64,000 bases of DNA from an uncultured Lachnospiraceae bacterium (GCA_910587935.1 CAJUNP010000013.1:5601-69600); one strand, 5' to 3'. Positions 17,229-26,614 are shown, numbered from the stretch's first letter. Made by a program: numbers and translations. The notes: a model not told the origin generated them from the sequence alone.

Positions 17229-19362
17229 ACAAATCAGGGCAATGGTGTACCGGGCGGTTTCTTTTGGACTGCTTATTATGACAATTATGTCGGCGACAAC
17301 GGGATATAAGGCGATTTACGAACTTTTTGTAAATCAGAACGACCAGATCCTGTTAGGAGATATAACCGGTGTTACGGAATTTCAGGAATATATCTGTAAG
17401 GTTTATAACGACGGATTAATGGCGTTTGCGGGAGTCGGCGACGACAAGGGGTATCCGCTGCAGGACGGCGGCGGAATCAAAGACCAGGCGACCATTGATT
17501 TTTATGATGCGGTTGCACAGAATCAGGGAGACCTGCTGTATTATGTGTATGATCACAATTATGTGGAATCAGAGAATGAATACAGCAGCCAGCTGCATAC
17601 GAATTTTGAGACCCCTATATTTTCCGAATATGACGGGCACTTGCTTTTGCCGGATAATGTCAGATTATTATTTTACAGAAGCGGTCCGGAACAGAAAATT
17701 ACTTTCAGTACTTACCTGAATTTGGATCAATTCAATTATTCCTATAAACCTGACGAACGGAAAGCGCAGGATCTTGATTTTGTGCTTGCCATGAAGTCAG
17801 ACGATATCCTGACAGGAAACGGCGTTTTGCGGGAGATGCAGAAAACGGCGGATACATACCGGGACCAGTTAGTCTTTCTTGCGGTCAGTGCGGGACTGCT
17901 TATCGTATCGTGGATTTTCTGCCTGGCTACATTGCGGACAGGGCGGGCAGCCAAAAAGAATATGGCAGAAGTATCCGTAAGAATTCTTTTCGAGATTAAG
18001 GCAGTGCTGTTTGCGGTTATTATAATTGCTGCCATTCCTTCCGTCGGTCATCCTTTTACCTACGTAGGAGAGAGGGACCTTGTCAGAGTGGGACTGCTGG
18101 GAGCATGCCTGTATCCGATTCTGGTTGACTTAAAGAGGAACGCGGTCCGGCTGTGGCAGTGTTGTATTCCTGTCTTGATCTGGCAGTATATAAAAGACTG
18201 GGGAGAAAGTCAGACATGGAAAAAGCGGTTGGGCGTTTATGCGGGGGTTACCGGTGCGGGAGCGTTGTTTTGCGGGACCGTCAGCGCGGCTCTTCTGTTC
18301 AGTCTGCTGGATTCATTAAAAAATATAACGGATGCCGGTATGTTTATTACCATGTTTCAGGCCGATACGGCGCCTAAAGGCGGAGCGTACATAAGACTGT
18401 GTGGGGCATTTTGGTTTGCACTGGCGGCCGTTTTACTCCTTGCATTCAGCATTTACCACCTTGCCCATTTCATGACGGAAGTTATGGCGGTGACCGATAA
18501 GTTATCAGACATCCGCAAAGGGAATTTGAAGGAGCCGCTTCCGGTGGTGCAGGGGACCTTCCTGGCGCAGACCGCAGAGGATGTAAATATGCTGGAAAGC
18601 GGTATTGAAACCGCGGTGGATCAAAAAAGCCGCGCAGACCGGATGAAGGTGGAATTGATTACCAATGTTTCCCATGATCTGAAAACGCCGCTGACGTCCA
18701 TTATTAATTATGTAGATCTGCTGTGTGAAGAAGAAATGAGTCCGGCGGCAAAAGATTATGTGCTGGCGCTTAAGGATAAATCCTATAAACTTAAGTCCAT
18801 GGTACAGGATGTATTTGAGGTTTCCAAGGCATCTTCCGGGAATATGAAGATGGAAATGGTGATTCTGGATCTTGGAAAACTCATACGACAGACGCTGGCG
18901 GATATGGATGAACGGATTGCAGAAAGCAATCTCACTTTTAAGATCAACCTGCCGGCGGAGCCTGTTTATATTGAAGGAGACGGAGAAAAGCTGTACCGTA
19001 TTTTTCAGAATCTTTTTGTCAACGCTATTCAGTACTCACTGGATTATTCCAGAGTGCACGTGGGACTTACGGTGAAAGATCAAGCGGCCGTGGCAAGCGT
19101 AAAGAATACCTCAAGGGGAGAGTTGAATTTTGACACGGTAGAGATTATGGAGCGTTTTGTACGTGCGGACGCATCGCGTACCGGCGAGGGAAGCGGTCTG
19201 GGACTGTCGATTGCGAAGAGCTTTGCGGAAGCCTGCGGCGGTGAATTTGAGATTGAGACTGATGCGGATATGTTCACGGCGATTCTTCGGTTTCCGATTG
19301 CGGAAAAACCGGCAGGGCCAGAAGAAGAACAAAAGACAGAAGAATCTGTGAAAGCTGAATAA
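17203..19362 (+). CDS. Multi-span membrane sensor histidine kinase
   Basis: This protein has up to 719 residues. The N-terminal half has a membrane helix near residues 15-35, an extracellular loop of about 170 residues, and five further helices between about 225 and 430. A HAMP-like linker leads to the HisKA domain with phospho-acceptor His in NVSHDLKTPLTSIINYVDLL. The HATPase domain has N box NLFVNAIQYSLD and G box GEGSGLGLSIAKSF. It phosphorylates the OmpR-type regulator encoded immediately upstream. The TTG at 17203 overlaps that gene by 26 bases; a TTG at 17215 or an ATG at 17242 are alternative starts. The signal sensed is unknown. Confidence 0.92.
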   Translation: MDTKLKKNKQIRAMVYRAVSFGLLIMTIMSATTGYKAIYELFVNQNDQILLGDITGVTEFQEYICKVYNDGLMAFAGVGDDKGYPLQDGGGIKDQATIDFYDAVAQNQGDLLYYVYDHNYVESENEYSSQLHTNFETPIFSEYDGHLLLPDNVRLLFYRSGPEQKITFSTYLNLDQFNYSYKPDERKAQDLDFVLAMKSDDILTGNGVLREMQKTADTYRDQLVFLAVSAGLLIVSWIFCLATLRTGRAAKKNMAEVSVRILFEIKAVLFAVIIIAAIPSVGHPFTYVGERDLVRVGLLGACLYPILVDLKRNAVRLWQCCIPVLIWQYIKDWGESQTWKKRLGVYAGVTGAGALFCGTVSAALLFSLLDSLKNITDAGMFITMFQADTAPKGGAYIRLCGAFWFALAAVLLLAFSIYHLAHFMTEVMAVTDKLSDIRKGNLKEPLPVVQGTFLAQTAEDVNMLESGIETAVDQKSRADRMKVELITNVSHDLKTPLTSIINYVDLLCEEEMSPAAKDYVLALKDKSYKLKSMVQDVFEVSKASSGNMKMEMVILDLGKLIRQTLADMDERIAESNLTFKINLPAEPVYIEGDGEKLYRIFQNLFVNAIQYSLDYSRVHVGLTVKDQAAVASVKNTSRGELNFDTVEIMERFVRADASRTGEGSGLGLSIAKSFAEACGGEFEIETDADMFTAILRFPIAEKPAGPEEEQKTEESVKAE

Positions 19363-19363
19363 T

Positions 19364-19400
19364 AAAAATATCCTGCCGGAATTAACGGCGGGATATTTTT
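19364..19400 (+). terminator. Rho-independent terminator after the histidine kinase gene
   Basis: A 15-bp stem with one G-T pair (from AAAAATATCCTGCCG to CGGCGGGATATTTTT) and a 7-base loop, directly after the kinase stop codon. Confidence 0.9.
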
Positions 19401-19429
19401 AATTTTAGACTATCGTTTTTCGGAAAAAA

Positions 19430-19438
19430 TGGTATAAT
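19430..19438 (+). promoter_or_regulatory. Extended -10 promoter element of the SH3 lipoprotein gene
   Basis: TGGTATAAT is an extended -10 element (TGn plus perfect TATAAT), 43 bases before the GTG start of the lipoprotein gene. It lies beyond the preceding terminator, so this gene has its own transcript. Confidence 0.65.
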
Positions 19439-19481
19439 ACAATAGAGACAGAATTTATTGACTTTCATAAGGAGGATCACC

Positions 19482-20582
19482 GTGGGATACAAAGGAATTT
19501 CTAAATATATAGCGGTATCTTTAGGTATGATGCTGTTTTTATCGGGGTGCCAGGATGCCGGAACAAAAGCGGACAATGAGAGCAAACTGGAAGAGTCGTC
19601 GGAAGACGTTACGGATGTTGAGGATTTTGATGCGGAAGAATATTTCAATTCGCTTTTAGAAAAAAATAAAGACAATTATGAAGATCAGACGGAATCGGCA
19701 GGCGATCCCGGCGATTCGGTGCAGCAGCCGGATGCTTCCTCAGAACCGGAACCGGATCAGGATACTGATTCCGGTGTGATTCAGGTGGGGAATCTGAATA
19801 AAGACAACGGATACATGGAAGAGATCCCCATGGGCCAGAGCTGCAGTGTGGATTTGAATAATGACGGAAAGGTCGATACCGTTACGTATAATGCCGTATC
19901 ATCGAGTGTGGCCGAATATGGTACGACTGTGGACCGTTTTGTTATTAATGACGGGGATTACCGCTATACGCTTTATTTAAGTGATCAGGGGATTCATATA
20001 CAGGATCCGGATTTGGCCCGGTATTTTATAACCGATATTAATACAAGGGATTCTTATAAGGAAATTGCTATTTTAGACCATGGCGCTAACGGAATTCCCT
20101 ACACATATTTTATACGTTTTGTGGGAAGCGGAACGTACTGTCTGGGGTATGTGCCATATTTCCCGGATGATGAGAACTTTAAAATAAAAGGAGACGGAAG
20201 CATTGAGTCCTCGGTGAATCTGAACCTGCTGCAGAACTGGCGCGCTCCGGCTGTATGGCTGTCAGGTTCCGATCAGCTGCTGACCTCCAATCTCAAAATG
20301 CGCACGCCGGATGTTTATTATCCATACGAGGATCAAAACGATGAAGAAGTTACGCTTCTTAAAGATATTAAGCTTTATGAGAGACGTGATTTGAAATCAA
20401 AGACTGTGGATTTGAAAGCTTCCGACGATGCCATAACCTTTACCCAGACGGATAATGCACACTGGGTCAAGGTTAAGAGTGACGGCGGAAAAGAAGGCTG
20501 GATGTACATGGAAGATAAAGATACCATTGTGAGCGGGGGTAAAAAGTATAACCGCCGGGATGTGTTCAAAAATCTGTTGTAG
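19482..20582 (+). CDS. Lipoprotein with C-terminal SH3-type domain
   Basis: This 366-residue protein starts at a GTG after AAGGAGG. It has a lipoprotein signal (AVSLGMMLFLSGC, Cys at about residue 23), then an acidic low-complexity linker (about 25-105). A beta-rich domain (about 110-270) includes MGQSCSVDLNNDGKVDTVTY, which resembles an EF-hand/VCBS-like D-x-N-x-D-G-x-x-D calcium loop. A C-terminal bacterial SH3 region follows (about 290-360; AHWVKVKSDGGKEGWMYMED). It is anchored outside the membrane and probably binds the cell wall. It follows the two-component genes but is separately terminated and promoted. Confidence 0.85.
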   Translation: MGYKGISKYIAVSLGMMLFLSGCQDAGTKADNESKLEESSEDVTDVEDFDAEEYFNSLLEKNKDNYEDQTESAGDPGDSVQQPDASSEPEPDQDTDSGVIQVGNLNKDNGYMEEIPMGQSCSVDLNNDGKVDTVTYNAVSSSVAEYGTTVDRFVINDGDYRYTLYLSDQGIHIQDPDLARYFITDINTRDSYKEIAILDHGANGIPYTYFIRFVGSGTYCLGYVPYFPDDENFKIKGDGSIESSVNLNLLQNWRAPAVWLSGSDQLLTSNLKMRTPDVYYPYEDQNDEEVTLLKDIKLYERRDLKSKTVDLKASDDAITFTQTDNAHWVKVKSDGGKEGWMYMEDKDTIVSGGKKYNRRDVFKNLL

Positions 20583-20618
20583 AATAACTTGTTTAATCGC
20601 AAGAAATAGGAAACCGGC

Positions 20619-21821
20619 CTATTTTTCCTCACACACCTGAAATATGTAGAACTTCAGATAATAAGATTCATCCGCAGCCCACAGAATCGGATGGTCGCAG
20701 GCCTGTGTCCGGAATTCCGCCTGGCGCAGCCTGCGGCGCGCGCTCCTGGCCGCTTCCTGTATCGTTTTGGCAAAAAGAGCCGGGTCCATAAAATGAGAGC
20801 AGGAACAGGTTGCCAGAAAGCCTCCGTCTTTTACAAGCCGGATTCCCCGCAGATTTATTTCGCGGTAACCCTTTACGGCGTTTTTAACGGAATTTCTTGA
20901 CTTGGTAAAGGCCGGCGGATCTAAAATTACCACGTCGAAGGTTTCGCCCTTTGCCTCCAACTCCGGCAGCAATTCAAACACATCGGCGCATAAAAACTTA
21001 ACACGGTCCTGAAGATTGTTTAAAGCGGAATTTTTCGAAGCCTGTCTGACGGCCGTTTCGGAAGCGTCCACACCCAGCACTTCCGCCGCCCCCGCAATTC
21101 CTGCGTTTAACGCAAAGGAGCCTGTGTGCGTAAAGCAGTCCAATACCCTTTTTCCCCTGCAAAGCTTTTGGATGGCCGCACGGTTATTTTTCTGGTCGAG
21201 GAAAAAGCCGGTTTTCTGGCCGTCCATAACGTCCACCATATACCGGACGCCGTTTTCTGTAATTTCTACATTTGTATCGAAAGGATCGCCGATAAAACCC
21301 TTGAAGCGTTCCATCCCTTCCAGCAGACGTACTTTTGCGTCGCTTCGTTCGTAAATTCCGCGGATTAAAATTCCGTCCGCAGCCAGAACTTCTTTCAGGC
21401 AGTCAAGAATCACAGGCTTGAGCCGATCGATTCCCAGAGCAAGAGATTCCACTACCAGCACGTCTGAAAATTTATCGACGACGATACCCGGCAAATAGTC
21501 GGCTTCACCGAAAATCACCCGGCAGCAGGAGGTATCTATGGTCTGTTTCCGGTATTCCCAAGCATTTTTTACACGCGTCATAATAAAACCGCGGTCGATA
21601 ACCGTGTCCTGTTTTCTGGAAAGAAGCCGGACGGTGATTTTGGAGCGAGTGTTAATAAATCCATACCCCAGAAAATATCCGTCAAAGTCACGAACCGTAA
21701 CGATATCTCCGTTTTCAAAGCTTCCTGCAACAGAGTCAATTTCATTATCATAGACCCAGGCTCCTCCGTTTTTAAGGGTTCGGCCTTCGCCTTTTTTTAA
21801 TGTTACAAATACATCGTACAT
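20619..21821 (-). CDS. Class I SAM-dependent rRNA methyltransferase, RlmI-like
   Basis: This 400-residue protein has an N-terminal PUA-like domain (about 1-75; GGAWVYDNEIDSVAG) and a C-terminal Rossmann methyltransferase domain. The latter has SAM motif I VLDCFTHTGSFALNAG, the DQKNNR motif before it, and the NPPY-equivalent VVILDPPAFTKSR. This order matches RlmI/RlmO, which make 5-methylcytosine in 23S rRNA; the exact target is inferred. The start is the ATG after AAAGGA; the frame's 34 extra upstream codons have no ribosome site. Confidence 0.9.
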   Translation of the reverse strand: MYDVFVTLKKGEGRTLKNGGAWVYDNEIDSVAGSFENGDIVTVRDFDGYFLGYGFINTRSKITVRLLSRKQDTVIDRGFIMTRVKNAWEYRKQTIDTSCCRVIFGEADYLPGIVVDKFSDVLVVESLALGIDRLKPVILDCLKEVLAADGILIRGIYERSDAKVRLLEGMERFKGFIGDPFDTNVEITENGVRYMVDVMDGQKTGFFLDQKNNRAAIQKLCRGKRVLDCFTHTGSFALNAGIAGAAEVLGVDASETAVRQASKNSALNNLQDRVKFLCADVFELLPELEAKGETFDVVILDPPAFTKSRNSVKNAVKGYREINLRGIRLVKDGGFLATCSCSHFMDPALFAKTIQEAARSARRRLRQAEFRTQACDHPILWAADESYYLKFYIFQVCEEK

Positions 21822-21956
21822 GGAGATTCCTTTCTTAAAGCAGATTAATACCCTTGTCAAGAGAGGGTAACAAGACTTTATTAATTCTATTACAGGAATG
21901 TAAAATAGGCAATACATATTCACCTGTTATTTATCCGGACAATGAGCAGATAAACC

Positions 21957-21985
21957 TTGCAGTAATTTAATAAAAAAACTATAAT
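21957..21985 (+). promoter_or_regulatory. Sigma-A promoter of the receiver-(p)ppGpp synthetase gene
   Basis: TTGCAG and a perfect TATAAT are separated by exactly 17 bases. The -10 ends 39 bases before the ATG. Confidence 0.75.
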
Positions 21986-22024
21986 TAAGAAGGAATATAA
22001 GAAATAGGGGCAGGGTTATCGGCT

Positions 22025-23095
22025 ATGCAAAAGATATTAGTAGTGGACGACATGGAAATAAACCGTGAGCTGCTGCGGGAGATACTGGAAGAAGATTACA
22101 TTGTGGAAACAACGGAAGACGGAGAGAAAGCTCTCACAGTATTGCGGCAGCGCCATAACGAGACGGCGGCGCTTCTTCTGGACCTGAGGATGCCTAATAA
22201 AGACGGATTTGCGGTTCTTGAAGAGATGCGCGAGAATGGGTGGATCAACAAAATTCCCGTGCTTATCATAAGCGGCGAACACGCCGTTGAAGTTGAGAAT
22301 CAATGTTTTGAACTGGGGGTATCCGATTTTATTCACAAGCCTTTCGAGTTTTCCATTGTCAAAAACAGAGTGAGGAACGCCATCGAATTATCTGCCAGTA
22401 AAAAGCGCCTGCAGCAGACCGTGGAGGAACAGGCCCAGACCCTGAAGAAACAGTCCCAGATCATCCAGATGCAGGCGGAAAGATTAAGCAAGGCCAAGCC
22501 TTTTAATAATCTGATGATGGAGTACCGCTCTGTGATTATGGAAGTGGAGACACGGCTTAAGGTGCTGAATGCGGTATTTTCCGAAGAATATAACCGGAAT
22601 CCCTTTGAATCCATTAAGAGCCGCTTAAAGACGCCGGAAAGTATATACAAAAAGCTGGAGAAAAAGGGTTATCCCGTTACCATGGAGAATATAAAAGAGC
22701 ATGTGGAAGATGTAGCGGGTCTGCGGGTGATCTGTTCTTTTCCCGACGACATTTACCGACTGGCTGATTTGCTGGTGAAACAGGACGACAATATTTTGCT
22801 GCGGGAAAAGGATTATATTAAGACGCCTAAGGCAAACGGCTACCGCAGCCTGCATTTAATTTTGAATGTGCCGATTTTTCTGCCTCATGAGAAGAAATAT
22901 ATGAAAGCCGAAGTACAGTTCCGTACGATTGCCATGGATTTCTGGGCCAGCCTGGAACACAAATTGAAATATAAAAAGGACATAAATGAGACCGACGAGA
23001 TAGAACAGAGACTGAAGGCCTGCGCGGATTCCATAGAGGTACTGGATTACCAGATGCAGGATATACGGGACAGAATATACAGTAACCCCCGATGA
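22025..23095 (+). CDS. Response regulator fused to a RelA/SpoT-type (p)ppGpp synthetase domain
   Basis: This 356-residue protein has a receiver domain (about 1-120) with acidic residues VVDDMEIN, phospho-acceptor D53 in LLLDLRMPNKDGF and Lys in FIHKPFEF. A coiled-coil linker follows (about 125-160). The synthetase domain (about 160-350) has ESIYKKLEKKGYP, DVAGLRVICSF, YIKTPKANGYRSLHL and the catalytic Glu in AEVQFRTIAMDFWAS. These are the motifs of small alarmone synthetases (RelQ/RelP group), which make ppGpp/pppGpp from GDP/GTP and ATP; no hydrolase HD domain is present. I infer that phosphorylation of the receiver controls alarmone synthesis. The gene is monocistronic, with its own promoter and a terminator. 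Confidence 0.92.
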   Translation: MQKILVVDDMEINRELLREILEEDYIVETTEDGEKALTVLRQRHNETAALLLDLRMPNKDGFAVLEEMRENGWINKIPVLIISGEHAVEVENQCFELGVSDFIHKPFEFSIVKNRVRNAIELSASKKRLQQTVEEQAQTLKKQSQIIQMQAERLSKAKPFNNLMMEYRSVIMEVETRLKVLNAVFSEEYNRNPFESIKSRLKTPESIYKKLEKKGYPVTMENIKEHVEDVAGLRVICSFPDDIYRLADLLVKQDDNILLREKDYIKTPKANGYRSLHLILNVPIFLPHEKKYMKAEVQFRTIAMDFWASLEHKLKYKKDINETDEIEQRLKACADSIEVLDYQMQDIRDRIYSNPR

Positions 23096-23124
23096 CCGGT
23101 TTGCATCCGGTACGAAGTCGGCAG

Positions 23125-23165
23125 AAACCGCCGCACGGATTTCCTGAATCCATGCGGCGGTTTTT
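23125..23165. terminator. Bidirectional terminator
   Basis: A GC-rich stem (AAACCGCCGCA with TGCGGCGGTTT, extended by CGGAT/ATC) with flanking A- and T-runs. It lies between the synthetase gene and the convergent wall-protein gene. Confidence 0.85.
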
Positions 23166-23167
23166 GG

Positions 23168-24997
23168 TCAGGCGACAGGTATTTTAAGAACCTGGCCGAT
23201 ATTCAGCAGATCTCCGGTTAATCCATTCAATTTCTGAATTGCGCTTACCGTTGTTCCATATTGCCTGGAAAGCAGCCATAAGGTGTCTCCCGGCTGAACC
23301 ACATGGGAAATATAGGAACCGCCGTTTTGCATGACGGGAACCTTTAACACCTGACCGATATTCAGCAAATCGCTTGTTAATCCGTTTAATTTCTTCAGCG
23401 TATCCACCGTTGTCTGGTATTTTCTGGCGATAAGCCATAAACTGTCGCCGGCTTTCACCACATATTCCATAATTCCGGAATCGCTTCCGGAGGGAGGAAC
23501 GGTCTGTTCGATTCCCAAATACGTTTGATACAGTGTCCGCCAGGTAAGAGGGCCTACGATGCCGTCGGGATTTAACTGCATAAGCTGCTGGAACGCGATG
23601 ACCGCCTGCCGGGTCCCGCTGCCGAAAACGCCGTCCTGGGCGGGGGCGGGGATTCCGGGGTAATATTCCGAGATAACGTTAAGCAGATACTGCAGGGTAA
23701 TGACGTCGGGGCCTCTTGAACCCTGCCGCAGAGTGCTTGACGGCGGCACGGTACCGATTCCGAGAGAGTTTCCTTCGCTGTCTAATTCCGCAAGACGGGT
23801 AACGGCAGTATACAGGCTGGATATTTTGTACCAGGTGGACTTGCCCACGATACCGTCAGAGGTCAGATTAAAAATACTCTGAAATCTGCGTACGGCGTTT
23901 AGAGTACTGTCGCCAAACCTTCCGGCTTCGTCCGTAATCACGGGAATGGCGGGATAATTACGCCGGATTCTGTTCAGATACGTCTGGATTGTCTGTACGT
24001 CCAGTCCCGTACTGCCGATTTTTAAAGGGGTTCCCGGATAAGAAGATAACACGTTGGTGATTGCGTTTGTCTCGGCAATTTCTATGTCGTCCGGGTAATA
24101 GGAACGCAGGATCTGTATGGGGGTAAGTCCCTGATTTGCCAGGGTAACGGTTCCCCACTGGGACATTCCCTGACAGGATACGGAAGTGCCGTTGCAAAAG
24201 GAAGTAAAATACGGAGCGTTTTGCCCACGCCTGCGGACATACTCGTTAAAAATCAAATCTACGATCCTGCTGATGGAATCGTAGATGGGACGGCCATACA
24301 CAAAGTATTGGTCATAGGCGGTGCTGTTTGTAATATCAAAGTTATAACCGCGGCTTTTGTACCATTCCGTATAAACCCGGTTTAAGGCGAAGGTAATGAT
24401 CGCGTAAATATTAGCGGTCAGAGCAGGAACCGGCCAGGTGGGATAAATCTCGCTGCTGGCAACATTTTTTACGTAATCAGGAAAAGAAACCTGAACATTT
24501 GAAGCGGAAGAGTTCGGAGCGCCCAGATGTACCGTGATGGGATTGGGAATTACTACCTGGCGCAGCACATAAGGGGAATCAATCGTTCCCTGCTGGCTGC
24601 GGGGCGTTTCCATGGCCACCGCCGGTTCCCCAACGGAAATTTCGGCCTGCCCCGGACTGCGCTGTGCTTCCTGCATGGGAATAAGGGCCATCGGAAGCCG
24701 GGCCGTTTCACTTTCAAAAACAGGTATATCCGAAACATAAAGGGAATTAAAACCTGCCGCCTGAGCCAGTACATTATAGCTTGTATAAGGGGAGCCGGAA
24801 AAGTATGGATTTGTGGAAAAATTCCTGCTGACCGTTTCTAAAGGAACGGACGGCGTTTCGCCGTTTTCGTCGGTGGTCAGCCGATAGACGGTGTTACCGG
24901 AGGCATCTGTGATTTTAATCTGTGCGCCGCCAAGAGGCAGAGCGTCGTGGGCGGTTCGTGTCTGTATGCTTAAAAAACCAATAGCCATGAATTTCAT
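23168..24997 (-). CDS. SpoIID-like protein with two peptidoglycan-binding and two LysM domains
   Basis: This 609-residue protein has an N-terminal beta domain resembling a carboxypeptidase-regulatory/Cna-B fold (about 5-100). A SpoIID-like region follows (about 170-310; ASSEIYPTWPVPALTANIYA, FDITNSTAYDQ, GMSQWGTVTLANQG). Next come two PG_binding_1 domains (about 325-395 and 415-490; GDSTLNAVRRFQSIFNLTSDG, whose first part is GDSTLNAVRRFQS). Two C-terminal LysM domains (about 510-555 and 565-608) begin GDSLWLIARKYQTTVDTLKK and GDTLWLLSRQYGTTVSAIQK. LysM and PG_binding domains bind peptidoglycan, and SpoIID-type domains are lytic enzymes of sporulation. I see no signal peptide, so spore or mother-cell location is possible. 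A second ATG at codon 4 is an alternative start. Confidence 0.85.
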   Translation of the reverse strand: MKFMAIGFLSIQTRTAHDALPLGGAQIKITDASGNTVYRLTTDENGETPSVPLETVSRNFSTNPYFSGSPYTSYNVLAQAAGFNSLYVSDIPVFESETARLPMALIPMQEAQRSPGQAEISVGEPAVAMETPRSQQGTIDSPYVLRQVVIPNPITVHLGAPNSSASNVQVSFPDYVKNVASSEIYPTWPVPALTANIYAIITFALNRVYTEWYKSRGYNFDITNSTAYDQYFVYGRPIYDSISRIVDLIFNEYVRRRGQNAPYFTSFCNGTSVSCQGMSQWGTVTLANQGLTPIQILRSYYPDDIEIAETNAITNVLSSYPGTPLKIGSTGLDVQTIQTYLNRIRRNYPAIPVITDEAGRFGDSTLNAVRRFQSIFNLTSDGIVGKSTWYKISSLYTAVTRLAELDSEGNSLGIGTVPPSSTLRQGSRGPDVITLQYLLNVISEYYPGIPAPAQDGVFGSGTRQAVIAFQQLMQLNPDGIVGPLTWRTLYQTYLGIEQTVPPSGSDSGIMEYVVKAGDSLWLIARKYQTTVDTLKKLNGLTSDLLNIGQVLKVPVMQNGGSYISHVVQPGDTLWLLSRQYGTTVSAIQKLNGLTGDLLNIGQVLKIPVA

Positions 24998-25075
24998 CTG
25001 CTCCTGTTTTTATAGAATATAAGTATGTGTAAGATATAAAAATAGTTACAATTTATAAGATTTCCCAACATAAAG

Positions 25076-25104
25076 TTGAAAAAATCAGGTATATCCCTTA
25101 TAAT
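25076..25104 (+). promoter_or_regulatory. Sigma-A promoter of the hpt/HD-GYP/hybrid-kinase operon
   Basis: TTGAAA and a perfect TATAAT are separated by 17 bases, 51 bases before the GTG of the Hpt gene. It is a consensus-like housekeeping promoter. Confidence 0.8.
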
Positions 25105-25155
25105 GAAAAAGACTGACGGATTTAATTTGCGATAGAATCGTAAGGAGGTAATATT

Positions 25156-25506
25156 GTGGCTCTTTTGGATGAATTAAAGGAACTGCATGTGGATGTGGAG
25201 CAGGCGTTGAGCTCTCTGGGAGGAAACAGCCCTCTGTATGAAAAGCTGATTTTTAAGTTATCCGCTATGATCAGGGATTATGAGGTTACGGATGGATTTG
25301 AAGATAACGATTACCAGGAAATAATGGAAAAGGCCCATGCCCTGAAAGGAGCGACCGGGAACCTGGCCGTTACGCCTCTTTACAACGGTTATTCGGATAT
25401 TGTGCGCCTTTTAAGGGAAGAACGGCCAAAACAGGCGAAGGAAGTGATCAGGACGATGCTTCCGGTTCAGGAAGAAATAATTCGGTGCATAGAAAAATAC
25501 AGGTAA
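25156..25506 (+). CDS. Stand-alone histidine phosphotransfer (Hpt) protein
   Basis: This 116-residue, all-helical protein has the Hpt signature HALKG (H61 in KAHALKGATGNLAV), which accepts and passes on phosphate between receiver domains. It starts at GTG after AAGGAGG. It is the first gene of an apparent operon: 28 bases separate it from the receiver-HD-GYP gene and the hybrid kinase gene follows. Because that kinase ends in two receivers and has no Hpt domain, this protein is the natural intermediate of the relay (inference). Confidence 0.9.
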   Translation: MALLDELKELHVDVEQALSSLGGNSPLYEKLIFKLSAMIRDYEVTDGFEDNDYQEIMEKAHALKGATGNLAVTPLYNGYSDIVRLLREERPKQAKEVIRTMLPVQEEIIRCIEKYR

Positions 25507-25534
25507 CTTTTGGCAGTTTACATCGGAGGTTTGA

Positions 25535-26572
25535 ATGAATAATAAAAAGACAATCCTGATTGTTGACGACATCGAGATCAATCGCATGATCCTGGCAGAG
25601 ATTTTTGGCGACAGTTATCATATTGTTGAAGCGGACGGCGGCCGTAAAGCGATTGAACTGATTAACGCGCGTGAGGATATTTCGGCGGTTCTTTTAGACC
25701 TGCTGATGCCGGATATCAACGGTTTGGAGGTTTTAAAAGATATGAACCGGAGCGGCGCCATTAAGCGCATACCGGTTTTTCTGATTACAGCGGCGGACAG
25801 CCGGGAAATGTTAATGGAAGGTTATAATCTCGGCGCTATCGACGTGATAATGAAGCCTTTTATGGCACATTTCCTGAAATGCAGAATCAGCAGTGTGATC
25901 GAACTGTATGAATACAGAAAAGAACTGGAAAGTGTCGTACATAAGCAGACGAAGCGTCTTCATCAGATGATGCGGTCCGTGATCGAAGTTCTGGCTACGG
26001 CCGTCGAGTTTCGGGACTGTGAATCGGGAGAACATGTAAAGCGGATCTGCGGACTGACCAGGACCTTAATGACGGAAGTGAGCAATATGTACCCGGAGTA
26101 CCGTCTTTCGGAGGAAGAGATCGATAAGATCGCCGCATCTGCGGCGCTTCACGACGTAGGTAAAATTTCCATTCCCGACAGTATTCTGAACAAACCCGGC
26201 AGGCTTACCGCGGAAGAATTTGACATTATGAAACAGCATACGGTTAAGGGATGTGAGCTATTATCCAGTATCCCTGATATAATGGAACTCGGAGTTTACA
26301 GCTACGGATACGATATCTGCCGGCATCATCATGAACGCTGGGACGGAAAGGGATACCCGGACGGTCTAAGCGGAGACGACATTTCCATATGGGCGCAGGT
26401 GGTTGCGGTAGCGGATGTTTACGATGCGTTAACTTCTCCCAGGGTTTATAAAAAAGCGTTTTCCCATGATACGGCTATGACCATGATATTCGGCGGCGAA
26501 TGCGGGGTATTTAATCCCAAGATACTGAAGGCCATGGAGCGTGTCATGAATAATCAGAGTAAAGAAAATTAA
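25535..26572 (+). CDS. Response regulator with HD-GYP c-di-GMP phosphodiesterase domain
   Basis: This 345-residue protein has a receiver domain (about 1-120) with phospho-acceptor D55 in VLLDLLMPDINGL and Lys in IDVIMKPFMAHF. A helical linker precedes the HD-GYP domain (about 145-340), which has the metal ligands HD in AALHDVGKISIPDSI, the His in MKQHTVKGCELL, HHHERWDGKGYP and the later D in AVADVYDALTS. The GYP triplet is intact. HD-GYP enzymes degrade c-di-GMP. The receiver suggests phosphorylation control, probably through the Hpt protein encoded just upstream. Confidence 0.93.
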   Translation: MNNKKTILIVDDIEINRMILAEIFGDSYHIVEADGGRKAIELINAREDISAVLLDLLMPDINGLEVLKDMNRSGAIKRIPVFLITAADSREMLMEGYNLGAIDVIMKPFMAHFLKCRISSVIELYEYRKELESVVHKQTKRLHQMMRSVIEVLATAVEFRDCESGEHVKRICGLTRTLMTEVSNMYPEYRLSEEEIDKIAASAALHDVGKISIPDSILNKPGRLTAEEFDIMKQHTVKGCELLSSIPDIMELGVYSYGYDICRHHHERWDGKGYPDGLSGDDISIWAQVVAVADVYDALTSPRVYKKAFSHDTAMTMIFGGECGVFNPKILKAMERVMNNQSKEN

Positions 26573-26614
26573 CGGTGAATCCGGTATGCGCCGGATTTCA
26601 GGGAGCGGTGGAAG

